Of a DNA stretch of 64,000 nucleotides, positions 8,177-16,645 are shown piece by piece. Each line of letters begins with the position of its first letter. Positions within the stretch are counted from its first letter, which is position 1. A model generated the notes under the pieces. It was not told the DNA's origin and made no database searches. It worked only from the letters and a program-made list of their open reading frames with translations. The DNA is from Streptomyces luteogriseus (GTDB taxonomy: Bacteria; Actinomycetota; Actinomycetes; Streptomycetales; Streptomycetaceae): positions 2,170,001-2,234,000 of the forward strand of contig NZ_JACHMS010000001.1 of NCBI RefSeq assembly GCF_014205055.1, given 5' to 3'. The position numbers were made by a program, and so were the translations under genes.

Positions 8177-8911
8177 TCACTGCTCGGCGGACCGGGCGGC
8201 GGCGGCCTGCCGGTCCCGCTCCTCGGCCGCCTTCTCCTCCGCCTCCATCTCCGCGAACACGTCGATCGGCGCGGGCGCCTTCGCCAGGAACACCCACGTC
8301 AGGTACACCGCGAGCAGGAACGGCGGGATCTTCAGGGCGACCAGGACCCAGCCCAGCTGCGTGGTGTCGGCCCACCAGTACAGCGGGAAGAGGATCGCGC
8401 ACTTGGCGAGCAGGATCGCGCCCCACGCGTAGCTGGCCTTCGCGTACGCCTTCTTGCGGCCCGGGTTCCGGGTGCGCCAGGAGAGGTTCTCCTTGAAGAC
8501 CGGGCCGAGGATCAGCCCGATCAGCGGCACGCCGCACAGGGTGGTGATGATGTAGGCGAGGCCCAGCCCCAGCGTGTAGAGCATGCCGGGCAGGTAGAAG
8601 TCCTTGGCATTGCCGGTCATCATCGCGAAGACGACACCGAAGGCCACGCCGAAGACACCGCTGAACGCGTGCTTGACGGTGTCCTTCATCACCAGCCGGA
8701 CCACGACCAGCACCAGCGACACGGCCAGCGCCGCGATCGCCGACAGGTGCAGGTCCTTGTTGATCGTGTAGATCGTGACGAAGAGGAGACCGGGAACCAC
8801 CGTCTCCACCATGCCCCGCACGCCGCCGAACGCCTCGAACAGGGCGGCCTCGGTCACCGCCCGGGCGTCGTCCGCAGATGTCTCTTCGGTCGGCTTGTCG
8901 AGCGACGTCAC
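8177..8911 (-). CDS. DUF3159 family membrane protein
   Basis: Protein of 244 residues with about six hydrophobic segments (e.g. AIAALAVSLVLVVVRLV, LYTLGLGLAYIITTL) and the conserved N-terminal FGGVRGMVETVVPGLLFVTIY typical of the actinobacterial DUF3159 family. The C-terminal ~30 residues are charged and helical. GTG at 8911 sits three bases after the stop of the OB-fold gene, so the two are co-transcribed. Function is unknown; conserved pairing with an OB-fold protein is common in Streptomyces. Confidence 0.8.
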   Translation of the reverse strand: MTSLDKPTEETSADDARAVTEAALFEAFGGVRGMVETVVPGLLFVTIYTINKDLHLSAIAALAVSLVLVVVRLVMKDTVKHAFSGVFGVAFGVVFAMMTGNAKDFYLPGMLYTLGLGLAYIITTLCGVPLIGLILGPVFKENLSWRTRNPGRKKAYAKASYAWGAILLAKCAILFPLYWWADTTQLGWVLVALKIPPFLLAVYLTWVFLAKAPAPIDVFAEMEAEEKAAEERDRQAAAARSAEQ

Positions 8912-8914
8912 CGG

Positions 8915-9313
8915 CTACTCCCGTCCGAGGGGTCTCAGTTCGTACTTGGGATTGAACAGCACCCGGCGGCCCCGGCTCATCGAGACCCGGCCCGATGCGA
9001 TCAGCTTGCGCCCGGGCTCTATCCCCACGATGGAGCGCCTGCCGAGCCACACCACGTCCAGCGCGGCGGAGCCGTCGAACAGCTCGGCCTCCAGGGCCGG
9101 GACTCCGGCGCGCGGCCGAAGGGTGACCGTGCGCAAGGTACCAGTAACCGTCACTATCTGCCGGTCCTGGCAGTCTCCGATCCGGATGCAGCCGGTGGTC
9201 TCGGTGTCCTCCCGCAGCTCCTCGGACTCCAGGTCCTCCTGCGACGAGGAGAGCCGGTCGAGCATGCGCCGGAACCGGCCCACCGGCTTTTCGGAACGAG
9301 GAACAGCACTCAT
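8915..9313 (-). CDS. OB-fold nucleic acid-binding domain protein
   Basis: Protein of 132 residues: a charged N-terminus (RFRRMLDRLSSSQEDLE) and a five-strand OB-like core (VTVTGTLRTVTLRPRAGVPA, FDGSAALDVVWLGRRS, GRKLIASGRVSMSRGRRVLF), like RecG wedge or tRNA-anticodon OB domains. It may bind single-stranded nucleic acid. ATG at 9313 is chosen because upstream in-frame sequence is unlike a protein. It forms an operon with the DUF3159 gene downstream, and its start is 42 bases from the kdpE stop on the same strand. Confidence 0.75.
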   Translation of the reverse strand: MSAVPRSEKPVGRFRRMLDRLSSSQEDLESEELREDTETTGCIRIGDCQDRQIVTVTGTLRTVTLRPRAGVPALEAELFDGSAALDVVWLGRRSIVGIEPGRKLIASGRVSMSRGRRVLFNPKYELRPLGRE

Positions 9314-9354
9314 ATCTGAAGCGTACCGGGGCCTGCCGACGAAGGGCGAGGAGC

Positions 9355-10038
9355 CTATTTCTCGAACCGATAGCCCATGCCCGGCTCGGTGACGAAGTGC
9401 TTCGGGTGCGAGGGATCCGCCTCCAGCTTCCGCCGCAACTGCGCCATGTACACGCGCAGATAGTTCGTCTCCGTCCCGTACGACGGACCCCACACCTCCT
9501 GGAGCAGCTGCTTCTGCCCGACCAGGCGGCCGCTGTTGCGCACGAGGACCTCCAGCAGGTGCCACTCCGTGGGGGTCAGCCGTACGTCCTTGCCGGCGCG
9601 GTTGACCTTCTTCGCGGCCAGGTCGACGGTGAACTCGCCGGTGTCGACGATCACGTCGCCCTCGACGCCTCCCGCCGGTTCGGCCCGGCGGACGGCGGCC
9701 CGCAGCCGCGCCAGCAGCTCGTCCATGCCGAAGGGCTTGGTGACGTAGTCGTCGGCGCCCGCGTCCAGCGCCTCGACCTTCTCGTCTGAGGAGTGCCGGG
9801 CGGACAGCACCAGGATCGGCACCCGGGTCCAGCCGCGCAGGCCCCTGATCACCTCGACGCCGTCCAGGTCGGGCAGCCCGAGGTCGAGGACGACCACGTC
9901 GGGGTGGCGTGCGGCCGCGAGCTTCAGGGCGGTGGCGCCGTCATGGGCCGCGTCGACCTCGTACGCACGTGCCCTGAGGTTGATCACGAGGGCGCGCACG
10001 ATCTGCGGCTCGTCGTCGACCACGAGGACGCGGGTCAT
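9355..10038 (-). CDS. kdpE: Response regulator KdpE
   Basis: Protein of 227 residues of the OmpR/PhoB class. Receiver domain 1-115 has acidic DDE near the start, phospho-acceptor Asp in VVVLDLGLPDLDG, and Lys in DDYVTKPFG. The winged-helix domain has LTPTEWHLLEVLVRN and ETNYLRVYMAQLRRKLE, the latter typical of KdpE. It is translationally coupled to kdpD by ATGA overlap. In other bacteria KdpDE activates kdpFABC at low K+ or osmotic stress; no kdpFABC genes lie in this window, so its targets are elsewhere. Confidence 0.9.
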   Translation of the reverse strand: MTRVLVVDDEPQIVRALVINLRARAYEVDAAHDGATALKLAAARHPDVVVLDLGLPDLDGVEVIRGLRGWTRVPILVLSARHSSDEKVEALDAGADDYVTKPFGMDELLARLRAAVRRAEPAGGVEGDVIVDTGEFTVDLAAKKVNRAGKDVRLTPTEWHLLEVLVRNSGRLVGQKQLLQEVWGPSYGTETNYLRVYMAQLRRKLEADPSHPKHFVTEPGMGYRFEK

Positions 10039-12578
10039 GAGGCCTGCCTTTCCGGTTCTGCCGCGGGGTGGAGCTCCGGGCGCGTTCCCGCCGCGCGGAG
10101 CGTGAGCACCATGGTGAGCCCGCCGCCGGGGGTGTCCTCGGCGTTCAGGGTGCCGCCCATGGCCTCGGCGAAGCCGCGCGCCACCGCGAGCCCCAGGCCC
10201 ACGCCCGCGCCGCGCGGGGCGTCGCCATGGCGCTGGAAGGGCTCGAAGATGCGCTCCTTGGCCTCGTCGGGGACGCCCGGCCCCCGGTCGACCACCCGCA
10301 CCTCGACCCGGTCGGCCAGCGCGCTGGCGGCGACCAGCACGGGCGCGCCGGGCGGACTGTACTTCACGGCGTTCTCGACGAGGTTGGCCACCGCCCGCTC
10401 CAGCAGCCCGGGGTCGACGGCGACCATGGGCAGCGTCTCGGGCACGTCCAGGCCGGCGCTGCCCTCGGGGACGCCGCCGAGCGCCATCGGCACCACCTCG
10501 TCGAGGTCGATCTCGCGGATCAGCGGGGTGACGGTGCCGGTCTGGAGCCGGGACATGTCGAGGAGGTTCCCGACGAGGTGGTCGAGGCGGTCGGCGCCCT
10601 CCTCGATGCCCTCCAACAGCTCCGCGCGGTCCTCCTCGGACCACTCGACGTCCTCGGAGCGCAGGGAGGTCACGGCCGCCTTGATACCGGCGAGCGGCGT
10701 TCGCAGATCGTGGCTGACGGCGGCGAGCAGGGCCGTACGGATGCGGTTGGCCTCGGCGAGCGTGCGGGCCCGGTCGGCCTCCTCCCGGAGCCGGCGGCGG
10801 TCCAGGACGACGGCGGCCTGGGCGGCGAAGGCGGCCAGCACCCGGCGGTCCTCGGCTGGCAGCACGCGGCCGGTCAGGGCCAGGGCCATGTGGTCTCCGA
10901 CGGGTATGTCCACGTCCGCCTGGTCGGGACGCTCGACGGGACGCCCCCGGCCGGCGCGTCCGGCGCAGGTCCACGGCTCGACGTCACCGGCCCGTTCCAG
11001 CAGGGCCGCGGACTCCATGCCGAAGGTCTCCCGGACCCGCTCCAGCAGGTCCTCCAGGCCGGTCTCGCCGCGCAGCACGTTGCCGGCGAGGAAGGCCAGG
11101 ATCTCCGACTCGGCGCGCAGCCGGGCCGCCTGGTGGGTCCGGCGGGCGGCGACGTCGACCACGGAGGCCACCGCCACTCCGACCGCCACGAAGATCACGA
11201 TGGCGACGATGTTCTTCGGGTCGGCGATGGTCCACCGGTGCAGCGGTGGTGTGTAGAAGTAGTTCAGCAGCAGGGAACCCACCGCGGCCGAGGCCAGGGC
11301 GGGCAGCAGCCCGCCGAGCAGGGCCGCCGCCACCGTCAGCGCCAGGAACAGCAGCATGTCGTTGGCGAGGCCGAGGTCGACGGTGTTGAGGAGCACGGCG
11401 AGCAGCGGCGGCCCCGCGACACCGGTGATCCAGCCCCACACCCGCCGGGAGCGCCCGAGACGCGCGCCCCGGGCCACCGGCAGTCCGCGTCCCTTGGCGA
11501 CCTCGTCGTGGGTGACGATGTGCACGTCGAGGTCGGGCCCGGACTCCCGGGCGACCGTCGCTCCGACGCCGGGGCCGAAGACGTACTGCCACGTCTTGCG
11601 GCGCGAGGAGCCCAGCACGATCTGAGTGGCGTTCGCGCCGCGGGCGAAGGCGAGCAGTGCGGCGGGTATGTCGTCGCCCACGACGTGGTGGAACGTTCCG
11701 CCGAGATCCTCGACCAGGGTCCGCTGCTGCGCCAGTTCCTTGGGCGAGGCCGAGGTCAGCCCGTCGCTGCGGGATATGTAGACGGCCAGCACCTCGCCAC
11801 CGGCGCCCTTCTCGGCCAGCCGGGCGCCCCGGCGGATCAGCGTGCGGCCCTCGGGCCCGCCGGTCAGGCCGACGACGATCCGCTCGCGCGAGCCCCAGAT
11901 CGCCGACACCCGGTGCTCGCTGCGATACCGGGTGAGGTGGGCGTCGACCCGGTCGGCCACCCACAGCAGCGCCAGCTCGCGCAGGGCCGTCAGGTTGCCG
12001 GGGCGGAAGTAGTTCGACAGGGCGGCGTCGACCTTGTCGGGCTGGTAGATGTTGCCGTGCGCCATCCGCCGCCGCAGCGCCTCGGGCGTCATGTCGACCA
12101 GCTCGACCTGGTCGGCCCGGCGCACCACCTCGTCCGGCACGGTCTCCTGCTGCCGCACCCCGGTGATCGACTCGACGACGTCGCCGAGGGACTCCAGGTG
12201 CTGGATGTTGACGGTCGAGACCACGTCGATGCCGGCGGCGAGCAGTTCCTCCACGTCCTGCCAGCGCTTGGCATTGCGGGACCCGGGGACGTTCGTGTGG
12301 GCGAGTTCGTCCACCAGGGCGACCTCGGGGCGGCGGGCGAGGACGGCGTCGAGGTCCATCTCGGGAAAGACGCCGCCGCGGTACTCCAGCTCCCGGCGCG
12401 GCACCTGCTCCAGCCCGTGCAGCATCACCTCGGTGCGGGGCCGTCCGTGGTATTCGACGAAGCCCACGACGCAGTCCGTGCCCCGCCCGACGCGGCGGTG
12501 CGCCTCGGACAGCATCGCGTACGTCTTGCCGACGCCCGGTGCCGCGCCCAGGTGGATCCGAAGCTTGCCGCGTGCCAT
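10035..12578 (-). CDS. kdpD: Osmosensitive K+ sensor histidine kinase KdpD
   Basis: Protein of 847 residues with the full KdpD plan. The N-terminal KdpD domain has Walker A GAAPGVGKT (11-19) and DELAHTNVPGSRNAKRWQDV. It is followed by a USP-like domain (about 230-365), four closely spaced membrane segments (about 385-490), a GAF-like region, and the HisKA/HATPase core with AVSHDLRTPLAG and NLVENAVKYSPPG. In Staphylococcus aureus the USP domain of KdpD binds c-di-AMP, so a link to c-di-AMP is plausible here. It senses K+ or turgor and phosphorylates KdpE. The next gene upstream is unrelated. Confidence 0.92.
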   Translation of the reverse strand: MARGKLRIHLGAAPGVGKTYAMLSEAHRRVGRGTDCVVGFVEYHGRPRTEVMLHGLEQVPRRELEYRGGVFPEMDLDAVLARRPEVALVDELAHTNVPGSRNAKRWQDVEELLAAGIDVVSTVNIQHLESLGDVVESITGVRQQETVPDEVVRRADQVELVDMTPEALRRRMAHGNIYQPDKVDAALSNYFRPGNLTALRELALLWVADRVDAHLTRYRSEHRVSAIWGSRERIVVGLTGGPEGRTLIRRGARLAEKGAGGEVLAVYISRSDGLTSASPKELAQQRTLVEDLGGTFHHVVGDDIPAALLAFARGANATQIVLGSSRRKTWQYVFGPGVGATVARESGPDLDVHIVTHDEVAKGRGLPVARGARLGRSRRVWGWITGVAGPPLLAVLLNTVDLGLANDMLLFLALTVAAALLGGLLPALASAAVGSLLLNYFYTPPLHRWTIADPKNIVAIVIFVAVGVAVASVVDVAARRTHQAARLRAESEILAFLAGNVLRGETGLEDLLERVRETFGMESAALLERAGDVEPWTCAGRAGRGRPVERPDQADVDIPVGDHMALALTGRVLPAEDRRVLAAFAAQAAVVLDRRRLREEADRARTLAEANRIRTALLAAVSHDLRTPLAGIKAAVTSLRSEDVEWSEEDRAELLEGIEEGADRLDHLVGNLLDMSRLQTGTVTPLIREIDLDEVVPMALGGVPEGSAGLDVPETLPMVAVDPGLLERAVANLVENAVKYSPPGAPVLVAASALADRVEVRVVDRGPGVPDEAKERIFEPFQRHGDAPRGAGVGLGLAVARGFAEAMGGTLNAEDTPGGGLTMVLTLRAAGTRPELHPAAEPERQAS

Positions 12579-12752
12579 GGCCTCATTGTCTTCCGGTGGT
12601 CTGCCGACTGCGCAGCGTCGACCCTACGGCCGGAAGGCTCGGGGTTCGGGTTCCTGGCCGAGCTCCGGAGCACACTTTGACGGAACTCTGACGCGGCCCC
12701 GCGGGCGGACCGGGCGCCGGGGTCCCCGCCCGGCGCCCGGCCGGTCGGGGGG

Positions 12753-13928
12753 TCAGGCGGGGTTGTCGCCGTGTGTGAGGGTCTCCCAGGCGACGAAGAG
12801 GTTGTTGCTGCCGGCGGGACGGCCCCGCTGCGTCAGCGTGGCGGTGTTGGTCATGGCGTGCCCGAGACGGTTGGCCAGGGCGTTGTGGCCGACTTCGGTC
12901 ACCGGTCCGAGCCCGAGCTTGAGCGAGCCGCCGCACAGCCAGCTCTCGGCACCGGCACCGAGCTGGTACTTGGCGTGGAAGCCGAGCCCGTGCCGCAGCC
13001 GCTCGCCCACGTCGGTGCCGTAGAGGTCCTGGCCCTGGATGCGGCTGGTCTCGGCGACGTGCGAGATGGCCGAGAGGCCGTAGCCGGTGTGGGTGAAGTC
13101 GCGGCAGGTCTCCTGGCTGAGTCCGTTGACGAAGGTCGACTGCCCCTGCCAGTACTTGACCACCTTCTCCCGGGTGTTCAGGTTCTGGCTCGGCACGGTC
13201 TTCGGCAACGCGCCGTCGGACTCCAGGTAGACGTAGGCGGCCGTGCGCGTGCGGAACGTCGCCATGGCCTTGTCGTACGACGCCTTGTCCTCCAGGAAGA
13301 CGGAGATGCCGACGGCGGCCTCCATCATCGACAGCTCCCAGTTGCCGTTGGAGTTCGAGCCGTTGATGATCTCGGGCAGGTAGACGGTGCGGAGCATGGT
13401 CGCGAAGCGGCCGGAGTTCGCCCAGGTGCCGGTGTACGTGTACTTGATGATTTCGGCGGCTCTCGGCCAGGAGGACCCGGCCCAGCCGGTCTGCAGGGGC
13501 GCGTTGCTGTTGGTGTGGTCCCTGATCACGGCGGACCAGGCGTCCATCAGCTCGATGGCCTTGCGGGCGTGCCGTTCGTCGCGGGTGATGTACCAGGCGA
13601 GGGCGTGTGTGTACGCGGCGATCGCGTCCTCGCGCTCGTCGGTGCAGCCGAGGTTGGGGTTCGAGTACGAGCCGCATTCGACGACCGCCCGGGGCCTGGG
13701 CGTGCGGTTCAGGTCGGCGTACTTGCTCGCCGTCATCTGCTCGAAGGCGCCCTTCCAGGGCTGGGCGCCGGCATTGACCTTGGACCGGGTGAAGTCCAAC
13801 TGGCCTTTGGAGACGGTGACTCCGGGGTGGGCGAAGGCGGCGGGGGCGCTGGGAGCGGCGTCGGCGGTTCGGACGAGGACACCGGCGACGAGGGCGGCCG
13901 AGGCCGCGAGGAGAGCGGTTCTGCGCAT
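12753..13928 (-). CDS. Secreted alginate lyase family (PL5-like) protein
   Basis: Protein of 391 residues with a signal peptide (MRRTALLAASAALVAGVLVR, likely cut after ADA). The (alpha/alpha)-barrel alginate lyase domain shows NSNGNWELSMMEAAVGIS and HTGYGLSAISHVAET, which hold the Asn/His/Tyr/Trp residues typical of the family. It would depolymerise uronate-containing polysaccharide by beta-elimination outside the cell. Eight GxY/W-rich repeats in the N-terminal half fit the helical toroid. It stands alone with its own leader; a dre-like palindrome lies ~75 bases upstream. True substrate (alginate or another glycan) is not decidable. Confidence 0.8.
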   Translation of the reverse strand: MRRTALLAASAALVAGVLVRTADAAPSAPAAFAHPGVTVSKGQLDFTRSKVNAGAQPWKGAFEQMTASKYADLNRTPRPRAVVECGSYSNPNLGCTDEREDAIAAYTHALAWYITRDERHARKAIELMDAWSAVIRDHTNSNAPLQTGWAGSSWPRAAEIIKYTYTGTWANSGRFATMLRTVYLPEIINGSNSNGNWELSMMEAAVGISVFLEDKASYDKAMATFRTRTAAYVYLESDGALPKTVPSQNLNTREKVVKYWQGQSTFVNGLSQETCRDFTHTGYGLSAISHVAETSRIQGQDLYGTDVGERLRHGLGFHAKYQLGAGAESWLCGGSLKLGLGPVTEVGHNALANRLGHAMTNTATLTQRGRPAGSNNLFVAWETLTHGDNPA

Positions 13929-13999
13929 GCGTGGGGGGCCTTCCGTTCTCGTATGTGAACGCGAAGCGCCTTTATGAACAGACGCGTTGGACGGAGACG

Positions 14000-14014
14000 G
14001 TAGGTACAGACCAA
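14000..14014. promoter_or_regulatory. dre-like GntR operator candidate
   Basis: On the minus strand the sequence reads TTGGTCTGTACCTAC, close to the DasR-type palindrome TGGTCTAGACCA. It lies about 75 bases upstream of the alginate lyase start, a plausible operator position for a polysaccharide-degrading enzyme. The match is imperfect. Confidence 0.3.
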
Positions 14015-14042
14015 TACGCCGTCAAGGTTCCGCGCACGAGAA

Positions 14043-14072
14043 AGGGCCGCACCCTCGGTGGGGTACGGCCCT
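14043..14072 (-). terminator. Terminator of the dut-DUF3710 operon
   Basis: Stem AGGGCCGCACCC / GGGTACGGCCCT with one mismatch and a six-base loop, followed on the minus strand by TTTCTCG. It lies 17 bases beyond the stop of the DUF3710 gene. Confidence 0.7.
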
Positions 14073-14088
14073 GGCTGTCTCTGCGGGG

Positions 14089-14841
14089 TCAGCGGACCTC
14101 GGTGATCTCCGGTCCGCGCTGGAGCTGGCCCATTCCGCCGGCGAAACGGGAGCCCTCTTCCTGCTGGACGCCCTCGGGGACCATCTGCGCGTCGTTCGGC
14201 AGCTTCAGGACGATCGGGTCGCGGGGCGCCATCGGGCCCTCGCCGCGGACCACGACCGTGTCCCGGAAGATCTGCTCGAGCAGCCCGGCGGCCTGCGGCT
14301 GCACCGCGCCCTGGCCCGAGATGACCCCGCGCAGGAACCAGCGGGGGCCGTCCACACCGACGAACCGCACGACCTGGAAGCCGCCGGTGCCGTCCGGCAG
14401 CTGTACGGGCACCTGGGCGCGCAGCTCCCAGCCCAGCGGTCCCTCGACCTCGTCGACGATGCCGCCCTGCTGGGTGATGCCGGTACCGATCTCCTCGCGC
14501 ACCTCGCCCCAGATGCCCTCGCGCTTGGGGGCGGCGAAGCCCTGGAGCTGGATGGCGCTGTCGCGCAGCACGACCGTGGCCGCGACGATCGCGTCTCCCG
14601 CGACCTCGACCCTGAGCTCCATGCCGTCGACGCCCGGCACGAACAGGCCGCCCAGGTCGACCCGGCCTTCGCCCGGGTCACGGACCTCCGAGTCGTCCCA
14701 GGGCCCGTCGGGGCGCGGCGCGGGCTCCAGCCTCAGGCGCTCGCGCTCTGCGTCCGCCTCAGTGTCGACACCGTCGACGACCTGCTCGGCCTCGCCGGCC
14801 GCGTCCTCGGCGGCATCCCTCTTCTTGCGACGTCCGAACAC
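14089..14841 (-). CDS. DUF3710 family protein
   Basis: Protein of 250 residues. It starts with a basic MFGRRKKRDAAEDAAG, then an acidic stretch, then the conserved beta-rich DUF3710 core (FVPGVDGMELRVEVAGDAIV, FVGVDGPRWFLRGVISGQGA). Found throughout actinobacteria next to dUTPase; function unknown. GTG 14841 is used; its ribosome site GGAAGGA lies within the end of dut. The gene follows dut with the start before the dut stop has cleared, so the two are co-translated. Confidence 0.85.
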   Translation of the reverse strand: MFGRRKKRDAAEDAAGEAEQVVDGVDTEADAERERLRLEPAPRPDGPWDDSEVRDPGEGRVDLGGLFVPGVDGMELRVEVAGDAIVAATVVLRDSAIQLQGFAAPKREGIWGEVREEIGTGITQQGGIVDEVEGPLGWELRAQVPVQLPDGTGGFQVVRFVGVDGPRWFLRGVISGQGAVQPQAAGLLEQIFRDTVVVRGEGPMAPRDPIVLKLPNDAQMVPEGVQQEEGSRFAGGMGQLQRGPEITEVR

Positions 14842-14842
14842 G

Positions 14843-15439
14843 TCACTGTCCTTCCCGGTCGGATACGACCGAAGCGTATCGATTCCCACCCGTCCGACCG
14901 CCCACGGCGGCCTGACCGCTTGTGCCGCTCGTCCCGTCCACCGCCGCGTGGCCTCCGGTGGAGCCGAAGCCCCCCTCGGCCCGCGTCGAGTCGGGAAGTT
15001 TTGCCACCTCTTGGAAGCGAACCTTCTCGACCTGCTGGACCACCAGTTGGGCAATCCGGTCGAAGCGCTCGAACCGCACGGCCTCGCGCGGGTCGAGATT
15101 CACCACGATCACCTTGATCTCCCCACGGTACCCGGCATCAACCGTCCCCGGGGCATTCACCAGGGCGACGCCGCAGCGGGCGGCCAGACCGGATCGCGGG
15201 TGCACGAAGGCCGCGTACCCCTCCGGCAGCGCCACAGACACCCCCGTGGGCAGCACGGCCCGTTCACCCGGCTCCAGTTGACACGCCTCGGTGGTGCGCA
15301 GATCCGCCCCGGCGTCACCGGGCTGCGCATACGACGGAAGCGGTACGTCCGGATCGACGCGCCGGATCAGCACGTCCAGCGGGGGCCGACTCGCGGGGCT
15401 CGTGGGGGTCATGGCGCTCGTGGGGCTCGTGGGGGTCAT
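14843..15439 (-). CDS. dut: dUTP diphosphatase
   Basis: Trimeric dUTPase hydrolysing dUTP to dUMP and PPi, which keeps uracil out of DNA and feeds dTMP synthesis. All five motifs are present in order: PGDAGADLRT, HPRSGLAARCGVALVN, GTVDAGYRGEIKVI with the catalytic Asp, RIAQLVV, and the C-terminal ARAEGGFGSTGGH. The first residues are a low-complexity repeat (MTPTSPTSAMTPTSP), so the start is uncertain: ATG 15439 has a GGAAAG site, ATG 15412 is possible, and GTG 15502 overlaps the thioesterase stop. The C-terminal ~35 residues after the P-loop motif are an unstructured extension. Confidence 0.9.
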   Translation of the reverse strand: MTPTSPTSAMTPTSPASRPPLDVLIRRVDPDVPLPSYAQPGDAGADLRTTEACQLEPGERAVLPTGVSVALPEGYAAFVHPRSGLAARCGVALVNAPGTVDAGYRGEIKVIVVNLDPREAVRFERFDRIAQLVVQQVEKVRFQEVAKLPDSTRAEGGFGSTGGHAAVDGTSGTSGQAAVGGRTGGNRYASVVSDREGQ

Positions 15440-15498
15440 GGGGCTTTCCGGGCTCACGGGGCCGGTGTGAACGTCCGGGTGCTCGGGACGAGCAGGGC

Positions 15499-16083
15499 TC
15501 ACGGGTTCACCTCGAAGGCACGGGCGCGCCGGACCTGGTCCGGGTCGCTCATGGCGGCCTGGATCTCCTCCTGGCGGCCGTGGTCGACGAAGTGGTCGAC
15601 CTTCACCTCGACGAAGAGCGCGTCCGCGCGCACCGCGACGGGCCCGTCCGGGCCGCCGACGCGTCCGGTCGCGGTGGAGTAGATCTTCCGCCCGGCGACC
15701 GCCGTCGCCTCCGCCTCCAGGTACAGCGTGGTGCCGACGGGCACGGGCCGTACGAAGTCGGTCTCCAGCCGCCCGGTCACCGCGATCGTGCGCAGCAGCC
15801 AGTTCAGCGAGCCGAGGGTCTCGTCCAGGGCGGAAGTCAGCACGCCACCGTGCGCGAGGCCCGGGGCGCCCTGGTGGGCGGGCTGCACGGTGAACTCGGC
15901 GGTGAGCGACACGCCCTCCCCGGCCCGTGCCTCCAGGTGCAGTCCGTGCGGCTGCTCGCCGCCGCAGCCGAAACACTGGCCGTAGTGCGCGCCGAGGAGC
16001 TCACCGGGCGCCGGTGCGTCCGGGTGTCGCACCGGTTTCACGGCGTCGGCCGGAGGCTGAAGAGCTGCGGAAGTACCACTCAC
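15499..16083 (-). CDS. PaaI-family hotdog thioesterase
   Basis: Protein of 194 residues with a hotdog fold. CFGCGGEQPHGLHLEARAG leads to LAHGGVLTSALDETLG, which carries the HGG turn and the catalytic Asp of PaaI/4HBT thioesterases. It should hydrolyse an acyl-CoA of unknown type. The CxGCG with the GL.L pattern near the N-terminus is common in actinobacterial members. GTG at 16083 starts VSGTSAALQP. Co-directional with dut and DUF3710, and it overlaps the possible GTG of dut. Confidence 0.75.
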   Translation of the reverse strand: MSGTSAALQPPADAVKPVRHPDAPAPGELLGAHYGQCFGCGGEQPHGLHLEARAGEGVSLTAEFTVQPAHQGAPGLAHGGVLTSALDETLGSLNWLLRTIAVTGRLETDFVRPVPVGTTLYLEAEATAVAGRKIYSTATGRVGGPDGPVAVRADALFVEVKVDHFVDHGRQEEIQAAMSDPDQVRRARAFEVNP

Positions 16084-16141
16084 AGCCGGAGACCTTACCC
16101 GCGCGTCGGCCCTTGTCGGACACCGTGTCAAGCTTGGCCCC

Positions 16142-16600
16142 ATGCAGCTCTCCGCCGCCCCCTACGAAGAACGCCTCACCGCCCCGCGGACCTGGTGGCT
16201 GATCTCGTTCCTCGTGGGCGTCTCGATGGCCCTGGTCCTGCTCCCGTTCGGCACGCTGCCGATGCTCGGCGGCCTCGCCGGGGGCACCGCGGTCGCGGCC
16301 GTCGCCGCGAGCTCCTACGGCTCGGTCCGCATCCGCGTGGTCGGCGACTCCCTGATCGCGGGCGAGGCGAAGATCCCGCTGGCGGCACTGGGTGAAGCGG
16401 AGGTGCTGGACGCGGAGGGGGCCCGCGCCTGGCGCACCTACAAGGCCGATCCGCGCGCCTTCCTCCTGCTGCGCGCGTACATCCCCACGGCCCTGCGCGT
16501 GGAGGTCACGGACCCGCAGGACCCCACGCCGTACCTGTACCTGTCCACGCGCGAGCCGGAGCGGCTGGCCGAGGCGCTGCGGACGGGTAACCCTGCGTAG
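16142..16600 (+). CDS. DUF3093 family membrane protein
   Basis: Protein of 152 residues. Two adjacent hydrophobic segments (WWLISFLVGVSMALVLLPFG and LGGLAGGTAVAAVAA) precede a beta-rich cytosolic domain (VRIRVVGDSLIAGEAKIPLA, AYIPTALRVEVTDPQDPTPY) typical of DUF3093. Function unknown. It is divergent from the thioesterase, 58 bases away, so the two share a short promoter region. Confidence 0.85.
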   Translation: MQLSAAPYEERLTAPRTWWLISFLVGVSMALVLLPFGTLPMLGGLAGGTAVAAVAASSYGSVRIRVVGDSLIAGEAKIPLAALGEAEVLDAEGARAWRTYKADPRAFLLLRAYIPTALRVEVTDPQDPTPYLYLSTREPERLAEALRTGNPA

Positions 16601-16645
16601 CACACCTGCGCGGGGCATCACCCGGCCACTGTGCGACGGCCGGTC

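Noticed and set aside
10068..12680. Long plus-strand frame across kdpD
   Set aside because: Low-complexity translation with no motifs; kdpD on the minus strand is complete and canonical.
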